DNA from: JBBRHQ01 sp963840235
GTDB taxonomy: Bacteria; Actinomycetota; Thermoleophilia; Solirubrobacterales; 70-9
Length of the DNA stretch: 64,000 bases
Reading direction: 5' to 3'
NCBI GenBank assembly: GCA_963840235.1
Contig: CAWIYC010000003.1
Span: 248,001 to 312,000 of the forward strand
Positions 58,441-64,000 of the stretch are shown in pieces (the first letter of the stretch is position 1; every line of letters begins with the position of its first letter). Both the position numbers and the translations under genes were made by a program. Under the pieces are notes generated by a model. The model was not told where the DNA came from, ran no database searches, and saw only the letters and a program-made list of their open reading frames with translations.

Positions 58441-59154
58441 ATGATCACGAGCCCACAGAACGAAAAGCTGAAGCTGGTGCGGAAGCTGCGCGAGCGCAAG
58501 CACCGCGACGGCGAGGGGCTGTTCGCGACCGAGGGTGAGGACCTGCTGCGCGCCGGCCTCGACGCGGGGGCGGACCCGGTGGCGCTCCTGAGCGCCCCCG
58601 GATCGGGGCTCGGCGGCGAGGAGGTCGCCCCGGATCTGCTGGCGGCGGTCTCGACCCTCGGCTCCGGAACCAGGGCGATCGCTGTCTGGCGGCAGCGATG
58701 GTCGCAGCCGGGTGGGCCCGCCTGCATCTTCCTCGACGCGGTCGGGGACCCCGGCAACGTCGGCGCCGTGGTCCGGACGGCAGACGCGCTGATCGAGGGG
58801 ACGGTCGTGCTGGGGCCCGGCTGCGCCGACCCGTTCTCGCCGAAGGCGGTGCGGGCGAGCATGGGCTCGGTCTTCTCGCAGCCGTTGGCGCGGGCGGGTG
58901 TCGAGGTCACGCCGAGGCCGCGGATCGGGTTGGCTGCCCACGGCGGCGGCCCGCTGGGACGGCTCGCCCCTCCGCTGACCGTCTGCCTCGGGGCCGAGCG
59001 CGAGGGCCTCTCGGCGGAGGTTCTGGGCGGTTGCGACTCGGTGGCGACGATCCCGCTTCGCGCTGGAGGGGCCGAGTCGCTCAACGTCGCCGCGGCAGCT
59101 GCAATCGCCTGTGAGCGGATATCGTCGCTCGCCAGTCGGAAGGAATGCGAGTGA
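58441..59154 (+). CDS. TrmH/SpoU-family RNA 2'-O-methyltransferase
   Basis: 237 residues. The N-terminal substrate-binding part (MITSPQNEKLKLVRKLRERKHRDGEGLFATEGEDLLRAGL) precedes a SPOUT knot domain with FLDAVGDPGNVGAVVRTADAL (motif 1), VCLGAEREGLSAEVL (motif 2) and IPLRAGGAESLNVAAAAAIA (motif 3). Such enzymes methylate ribose in rRNA or tRNA. It overlaps the pheS start by ten bases, a common arrangement. Confidence 0.9.
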   Translation: MITSPQNEKLKLVRKLRERKHRDGEGLFATEGEDLLRAGLDAGADPVALLSAPGSGLGGEEVAPDLLAAVSTLGSGTRAIAVWRQRWSQPGGPACIFLDAVGDPGNVGAVVRTADALIEGTVVLGPGCADPFSPKAVRASMGSVFSQPLARAGVEVTPRPRIGLAAHGGGPLGRLAPPLTVCLGAEREGLSAEVLGGCDSVATIPLRAGGAESLNVAAAAAIACERISSLASRKECE

Positions 59155-60215
59155 GCGTTTCAGAGCGGATTTCGGAGCTGCGTGCCGAGGCGGAGACAGC
59201 GATCGCCTCCGCCTCGGGCACCGCCGAGCTGGAGGAGCTGAGGGTGCGCCACCTCGGCCGCCGCTCGGAGTTGACGACGATCCTGCGCGGGATCGCCGAG
59301 CTTGCGCCCGAGGAGCGCGGGCCGGTCGGCAAGAGCGCCAACGAGGCCCGCGGGGCGCTCGAGGCTCTGCTCGAGCAGCGGGCGGCGGAGCTCGACGCGA
59401 GCGAGATCGAGGCGCGGCTCGCGGAGGACGGGATCGACGTCACCCTCCCGGGGGCGCCCGCACGGGGGATAGGCCACCTCCACCTGATCACCCGGACGAC
59501 GCGCCTGATCGAAGACATCATGGTCGGCCTCGGCTACAGGGTGATGGAAGGCCCGGAGATCGAACACGACTACTACAACTTCACCGCGCTGAACCACCCG
59601 CCGGGGCATCCGGCGAGGATGCTCCAGGACACCTTCTACGTCGGCGGCTCGGAGGAGGTTCTGCTGCGGACGCACACCTCGCCGATGCAGATCCGGGCGA
59701 TGGAGGCGCAGCCGCCGCCGATCTTCATCATCGTCCCGGGCAAGGTCTACCGGCGAGACTCCGATGCCACCCACAGCCCGATGTTTCACCAGGTCGAGGG
59801 CCTGGCGATCGCCGAGGGGATAACCCTCGCCGACCTTCAGGGAACCCTGGTCGAGCTGCTGCGGGCGATATTCGGCGAGGGGCGGGAAGCGCGGATGCGG
59901 CCGCACTTCTTCCCCTTCACCGAGCCCAGCGTCGAGTTCGACGTCTCCTGCTTCGCCTGCGACGGTAGCGGCGCCCTTGCCGACGGGTCCCGCTGCGGCC
60001 TCTGCAAGGGCATCGGCTGGATCGAGGTCGGGGGCGCCGGCATGGTCGACCCGAACGTCCTCGGCTTCGCCTCCTCGAGCGGGTACGACTCCGAGCGGGT
60101 GCAGGGGTTCGCCTTCGGGCTCGGGGTCGAGCGGATCGCGATGCTGCGCCACGGGGTTCCCGACCTGCGCCACTTCTTCGACAACGACGTCCGCATGATC
60201 GGGCAGTTCTCGTGA
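59145..60215 (+). CDS. pheS: Phenylalanyl-tRNA synthetase alpha subunit
   Basis: 356 residues from ATG 59145 (GTG 59151 is possible). N-terminal coiled coil (~1-85), then class II core: HPARMLQDTFYVG, VLLRTHTSPMQIRAM, GKVYRRDSDATHSPMFHQVEGLAI, PFTEPSVEFDV and FGLGVERIAMLRHGVPDLRHFFDNDVR. A CFAC...CGLC pair occurs in a short insertion (~268-285). Works with PheT as an alpha2-beta2 enzyme. Its stop overlaps the pheT start. Confidence 0.96.
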   Translation: MRVSVSERISELRAEAETAIASASGTAELEELRVRHLGRRSELTTILRGIAELAPEERGPVGKSANEARGALEALLEQRAAELDASEIEARLAEDGIDVTLPGAPARGIGHLHLITRTTRLIEDIMVGLGYRVMEGPEIEHDYYNFTALNHPPGHPARMLQDTFYVGGSEEVLLRTHTSPMQIRAMEAQPPPIFIIVPGKVYRRDSDATHSPMFHQVEGLAIAEGITLADLQGTLVELLRAIFGEGREARMRPHFFPFTEPSVEFDVSCFACDGSGALADGSRCGLCKGIGWIEVGGAGMVDPNVLGFASSSGYDSERVQGFAFGLGVERIAMLRHGVPDLRHFFDNDVRMIGQFS

Positions 60216-62680
60216 GGGTTCCCTATTCCTGGCTGCGGGAATACTGCGACCCGGGGATCGCCCCGGAGGTGCTTGCCGAGCGCCTGGCAATGACCGGCAC
60301 CGAGGTCGAGCGGGTGACCCTGTCCGGTCCACCCTCGGCGGAGGGCTTCGTCGTCGGCCGCGTGATCGCGGCAGAGCAGCACCCCGACGCCGACCGCCTC
60401 CGCGTCTGCACGGTGGACACCGGCGACGGCGAGCGCACGATCGTCTGCGGCGCCCCCAACGTCGCCGCCGGGCAGACGGTGGCGGTCGCGCTCCCGGGCG
60501 CTCGCATGCCGGGCGGGGAGAAGCTGCGAAAGGCGAAGCTGCGCGGGGTGGCCTCGGACGGGATGATCCTCTCCGAGATCGAGATCGAGGTCGGCGAGGA
60601 TGCCGACGGGATCATGGTCCTCGACGACGGCCCCGCTCCGGGCACCCCGCTGGGCGAGGTGATCGCGGTCGCCGACCCGGTGCTGGAGCTCGAGGTGACT
60701 CCGAACCGTGTCGATTGTCTCGGGGTCCACGGGGTGGCCCGCGAGGTGCACGCGATCACCGCCGCGCCGCTGGCCCCCGACCCCTGGGAGGAGGACGCCG
60801 AGGCCGGCGGCTCCGGGGAGGCCACCGATCTGGCCACGGTCGCGGTCGAGGTCCCAGCCCTATGCCCGCGCTTCACCGCCCGCGTCTTCACGGATCTCGA
60901 GGTCGGGCCCTCGCCGCCATGGCTCAAGGCCCGCCTCGCCGCCGCCGGGCAGCGGCCCATCAACAATGTCGTCGACATCACCAACTACGTGATGCTGCTG
61001 ACGGCGCAGCCGCTGCACGCCTTCGACCTCGACCGAGTGTCCGGCGGCGCGCTCACCATCCGGGCCGCCGCCGAGGGTGAGACGATGACGACCCTCGACG
61101 GCGTCGAGCGGGTGCTCGACGCCGAGACGGTCCTCGTCTGCGACGCCGATGGCCCGTCGGGGATCGCCGGGATCATGGGCGGGCAGAGGACCGAGGTCTC
61201 GGCGTCGACGACCCGCGTCCTGCTCGAGGTGGCGACCTGGAACGGGACCAACATCCTCCGCACCTCGCGCATGCTCGGGCTCCGCTCCGAGGCCTCCTCC
61301 CGCTTCGAGAAGCAGCTGCACCCGGAGCTCACCCTGCGGGCGCAGCGGGTCGCCTCCCGGCTGCTGGTCGAGCTCTGCGGGGCAAAGCTCCTCCCCGGGA
61401 CGATCGACGTCGCCGCCGAGCCGCCGCCGCCGCGGGTGATCGGGCTGCGGGCGTCCCGGGTCAGCGGCCTGCTGGGGATGGAGATCCCTCAGGACGATCA
61501 GGCGGCCTATCTCAGGCGCCTCGGGTTCGGGGTCGAGCACAGCGGCGCCGACCTCGAAGTCTCCGTCCCGGCCGACCGCTACTTCGACGTCACCCGCGAG
61601 GCCGACCTGATCGAGGAGGTCGCCCGCGTTCACGGCCTCGACGAGCATCTGCCGACAACCCTCCCCGACACCGCAGGGCTGGTCGGGGGGCTTACACGGG
61701 AGCAGCGGTTGCAGCGCCGCGCCGAGGATACGGTGCGCGACCTCGGCTTCGACGAGGTCGTCGGCTGGAGCTTCACCGACCCGGGGGAGCCCTCCCGCTT
61801 GCGGATCGGCCCCGGGGACCCGCGCGCCGACGGCATCCGCATCGGCAACCCGCTCTCAGAGGAGCAGTCGGTGATGCGGACGACCCTGCTCGGCTCTCTG
61901 CTGGACTCCGCCCGCGGCAACCTCGCCCGCGGCGCCGGCCGAGTCGCCCTGTTCGAGTCCGGCCGCGTGTACCTGCCGGAGGCAGCCGGCGGGGCCGACG
62001 GCGGGTCCCTGGCGGGCAGCTTCCCGGGCGAGCGCCCGGCACCCTTCGGCGAGCCGCAGCGGCTCGGCTGCCTCGTCGTCGGACCCCTCGACCCCGGCTC
62101 CTGGCGTGCGCGCGGGGAGGGAGTAGCCGACTTCCACGTGCTCAAGGGCGTGCTCGAGGCGCTGGCGGCCGAGCTCGGGACCGAGGTGACCGTCGAGCCC
62201 GGCGCCGAGCCTTTCCTGCATCCCGGGCGCTCGGGCCGGGTCGGCTTCGCCGGCGGACGGGACCACGGCTGGATCGGCGAGGTGCACCCGCTCGTCTGCC
62301 GGCGCTGGGACATAGACGCCGCGGTCGCCTTCGAGATCGGTCTGGCGGACCTGATCGTCGCTTCGCCGGCCGGGGAGGAGGCCTACGAGGACGTCACCAC
62401 CTTCCCCGCCGTCAACCAGGACATTGCCGTGGTCGTCGCCGAGCAGACACCGGCGGCGGAGGTCAGCGCGGCGGTGCGCTCCGGCGGCGGCGAACTGCTG
62501 CGCTCCGCCCGCGTCTTCGACCTCTATCGCGGCGAGCAGCTGGGCCAGGGGCGTAAGAGCCTCGCCCTGCGGCTCGAGTTCCGCGCCCCTGACCGAACCC
62601 TCACCGACGAGGAGGTCGGCGGGCTGCGCCGCGGAATCGAGGCCGAGCTGGAGAAGATCGGGGGCTCGCTCCGTGAATGA
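60212..62680 (+). CDS. pheT: Phenylalanyl-tRNA synthetase beta subunit
   Basis: 822 residues from GTG 60212. Starts MRVPYSWLREYCDPGIAPEVLAERLAMTGTEVE; then the tRNA-binding OB domain (VGRVIAAEQHPDADRLRVCTVDTGDGE), B3/B4 editing domain, B5, the inactive synthetase-like core, and the ferredoxin-fold anticodon-binding domain (FPAVNQDIAVVVAEQTPAAEV to SLALRLEFRAPDRTLTDEEV). Complete. Overlaps argC by eight bases. Confidence 0.96.
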   Translation: MRVPYSWLREYCDPGIAPEVLAERLAMTGTEVERVTLSGPPSAEGFVVGRVIAAEQHPDADRLRVCTVDTGDGERTIVCGAPNVAAGQTVAVALPGARMPGGEKLRKAKLRGVASDGMILSEIEIEVGEDADGIMVLDDGPAPGTPLGEVIAVADPVLELEVTPNRVDCLGVHGVAREVHAITAAPLAPDPWEEDAEAGGSGEATDLATVAVEVPALCPRFTARVFTDLEVGPSPPWLKARLAAAGQRPINNVVDITNYVMLLTAQPLHAFDLDRVSGGALTIRAAAEGETMTTLDGVERVLDAETVLVCDADGPSGIAGIMGGQRTEVSASTTRVLLEVATWNGTNILRTSRMLGLRSEASSRFEKQLHPELTLRAQRVASRLLVELCGAKLLPGTIDVAAEPPPPRVIGLRASRVSGLLGMEIPQDDQAAYLRRLGFGVEHSGADLEVSVPADRYFDVTREADLIEEVARVHGLDEHLPTTLPDTAGLVGGLTREQRLQRRAEDTVRDLGFDEVVGWSFTDPGEPSRLRIGPGDPRADGIRIGNPLSEEQSVMRTTLLGSLLDSARGNLARGAGRVALFESGRVYLPEAAGGADGGSLAGSFPGERPAPFGEPQRLGCLVVGPLDPGSWRARGEGVADFHVLKGVLEALAAELGTEVTVEPGAEPFLHPGRSGRVGFAGGRDHGWIGEVHPLVCRRWDIDAAVAFEIGLADLIVASPAGEEAYEDVTTFPAVNQDIAVVVAEQTPAAEVSAAVRSGGGELLRSARVFDLYRGEQLGQGRKSLALRLEFRAPDRTLTDEEVGGLRRGIEAELEKIGGSLRE

Positions 62681-63701
62681 CCCGGTGCAACCGATCGAGG
62701 GCGACCCGGCCGCCAGGGTCCTGGTTGCCGGGGCCTCCGGCTTCGCCGGGGCCCTCAGCGCCGAGCTCGTCTGGCGCCATCCGAACCTGGAGCTGGTTCT
62801 GGCGACGAGTCGCAGCGACGCCGGCACGCGGCTCGACCGCCTCCACCCCCGCTACCGGGTGCCGATGACGCTGACCGAGCTCGACCTGGAGGCGATCGAG
62901 GAAGCCGACGTGGCCATAGTCGCCTATCCCCACGCGGCCGCCTCGCCCGTCGTCGCCGGTCTCCGGGGCCTCGGCCTGCCGGTCGTCGACCTCTCCGCCG
63001 ACTTCCGCCTGCTCGACCTGCCGACCTACGAGAGGTGGTACGGGCCGCACGGGGAGCCGGAGCTGCTCGAAGGCGCCGTCTACGGCCTGCCCGAGCTCCA
63101 CCGCGAGCAGATCCGCGAGGCGGGGCTGGTCGCCAACCCGGGCTGCTACCCGACCGCCTCGCTGCTGGCGCTTGCGCCGCTGGCGGCCGAGGGGCTGCTC
63201 TCCGACGTGGTCATCGACGCCAAGCAGGGGGTATCGGGGGCGGGCCGCGGCGGCGAAGAGGAGACCCAGTACGTCTCCATGGACGAGAACGCCTTCGCAT
63301 ACAAGACCGAGGGCCACCGCCACCGCCCCGAGATCGAACAGGAGCTCGCCAGGCTCGGGAACCCGGTCGAGGTGGCCTTCGTCCCGCACCTTCTGCCGCT
63401 CGACCAGGGAGAGCTGGTGAGCTGTTACGCGCGCACCACCGAGCCGGTCACGGCTGGGGCGGCGCTCGACCTCTTCCGCGCCCGGTATGAGGCCGAGCCC
63501 TTCGTCCGGGTGGTGGAGCGCCCTCCGGGGCTGCGTGACGTCCGCGACACCAACGAGTGCCTTGTCTTCGTCACCGTCGAGGAGCGCGGCCGCGTTCTCG
63601 TCTTCGCCGCCATCGACAACCTCTGGAAGGGGGCGGCGAGCCAGGCGGTGCAGAACCTGAACCTGATGCTGGGGCTGGAGGAGGGGGTGGGCCTGAGATG
63701 A
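62673..63701 (+). CDS. argC: N-acetyl-gamma-glutamyl-phosphate reductase
   Basis: 342 residues from GTG 62673. RVLVAGASGFAGALSAELVWRHPNLEL is the NADP-binding start; catalytic Cys is in VANPGCYPTASLLALAPL; VIDAKQGVSGAGRGG and HRHRPEIEQEL follow, with NLWKGAASQAVQNLNLMLGL at the end. It reduces N-acetylglutamyl phosphate in arginine synthesis. The start overlaps pheT, the stop overlaps the next gene, so it is co-transcribed with both. Confidence 0.95.
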   Translation: MNDPVQPIEGDPAARVLVAGASGFAGALSAELVWRHPNLELVLATSRSDAGTRLDRLHPRYRVPMTLTELDLEAIEEADVAIVAYPHAAASPVVAGLRGLGLPVVDLSADFRLLDLPTYERWYGPHGEPELLEGAVYGLPELHREQIREAGLVANPGCYPTASLLALAPLAAEGLLSDVVIDAKQGVSGAGRGGEEETQYVSMDENAFAYKTEGHRHRPEIEQELARLGNPVEVAFVPHLLPLDQGELVSCYARTTEPVTAGAALDLFRARYEAEPFVRVVERPPGLRDVRDTNECLVFVTVEERGRVLVFAAIDNLWKGAASQAVQNLNLMLGLEEGVGLR

Positions 63702-64000
63702 GAGAGGCGGAGGCGGAGGCGGTGGGCAGCGGCCCGGGCGGTTTCTTCCGCTCGCGCTGGGTCGGCCGGCCCGACGGGGTCGTCGAGCTCGATCCCGACC
63801 TGCTCGCGCCCGGGTTCCGCGCGGCCGGGGTGGCCTGCGGCCTGAAGCAGAGCGGGGGAACCGACGTGGGGTTGCTCGCCTGCGACGCGGCTCCCGTGTC
63901 CTCGGCGCTGCTCCTGACCCGGAACGCCTCCGCCGCCGCGCCGGTGCGGGTCTGCAGGCAGCGCTGCGTGGCCTCCGCGATCCGCGGCGTCGTCGTCAAC
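63698..64000 (+). CDS. argJ: Glutamate N-acetyltransferase/amino-acid acetyltransferase, N-terminal part (runs off window)
   Basis: ATG 63698 overlaps the argC stop (ATGA). The 101 codons in the window read, after a Glu/Gly-rich start, APGFRAAGVACGLKQSGGTDVGLLACDAAP, LLLTRNASAAAPVRVC and IRGVVVN, matching the beginning of ArgJ, which recycles the acetyl group in arginine synthesis. The autocatalytic Thr lies beyond the window. Confidence 0.9.
   Translation, partial: MREAEAEAVGSGPGGFFRSRWVGRPDGVVELDPDLLAPGFRAAGVACGLKQSGGTDVGLLACDAAPVSSALLLTRNASAAAPVRVCRQRCVASAIRGVVVN

Overview
The window is high-GC DNA from an actinobacterium, most likely of the class Thermoleophilia (Solirubrobacterales-like). 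Grounds: the conserved core gene order (thrS, infC, rpmI, rplT, TrmH-type methylase, pheS, pheT, argC, argJ); many small NTF2/SnoaL-like proteins beginning MSQENVEIV and ending ALEAAGLSE; and short exported proteins whose signal anchor reads like 'ALGGTAWA'. Both protein traits are, from general knowledge, frequent in that class. Taxonomy is inference.

Layout. (1) 1-7.0 kb, core: end of an SDR epimerase, L,D-transpeptidase, Xer recombinase, FliA/WhiG-type sigma factor, EF-G-like GTPase, zinc-ribbon protein and RNase HI. (2) 7-21.8 kb, accessory. It opens with a 41-bp copy of the 5' half of tRNA-Gly (8014), whose intact counterpart is at 10770 beside the C-terminal stub of a phage-type integrase. 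It then carries an HTH protein, a small serine recombinase, a frameshifted lipase, exported proteins, and an array of NTF2-like genes whose 5' and 3' ends are nearly identical at DNA level although their middles differ. Orphan copies of the same end-tags flank unrelated genes. (3) 21.8-27.7 kb: FG-GAP protein, penicillin-acylase-family protein, ion channel, DUF2630-like protein. (4) 27.76-41.50 kb: a genomic island bounded by intact tRNA-Cys and a 43-bp direct repeat of its 3' end. It holds a YWTD-type propeller, NTF2 genes, an AHL/aculeacin-acylase-like enzyme, an ECF sigma factor fused to a zinc-finger/membrane anti-sigma-like tail, a c-di-GMP-I riboswitch candidate in front of a small Cys-repeat secreted protein, a second integrase stub and a frameshifted ECF/YCII/VOC group. 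(5) 41.8-47 kb: frameshifted DoxX and CorA genes, an in-frame GH15::aldo-keto-reductase chimera, an intact aldo-keto reductase, a mosaic of gene scraps, NfeD, a possible structured RNA and tRNA-Val. (6) 47.1-64 kb, core: 3D-domain protein, membrane protein, thrS, infC, then a glycan cluster (UDP-GlcNAc 2-epimerase, two DegT aminotransferases, FkbM methyltransferase) separating infC from rpmI-rplT, then the methylase, pheST, argC and the start of argJ.

Functionally, the core blocks serve translation, cell-wall modification and arginine synthesis. The accessory part is a recombination-scarred zone. Apparent frameshifts (two DoxX genes, lipase, collagen-like exported protein, NTF2, ECF, VOC, CorA) all lie between 7 and 43 kb, and none was seen in the flanking core blocks. 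This points to decay more than to random read error, though several sit in G or T runs and need raw-read checking.

The most novel-looking signals are the end-tag-bounded NTF2 cassettes with a built-in near-leaderless promoter, the riboswitch/ECF-fusion/secreted-repeat locus, and a promoter motif shared by three exported paralogues.
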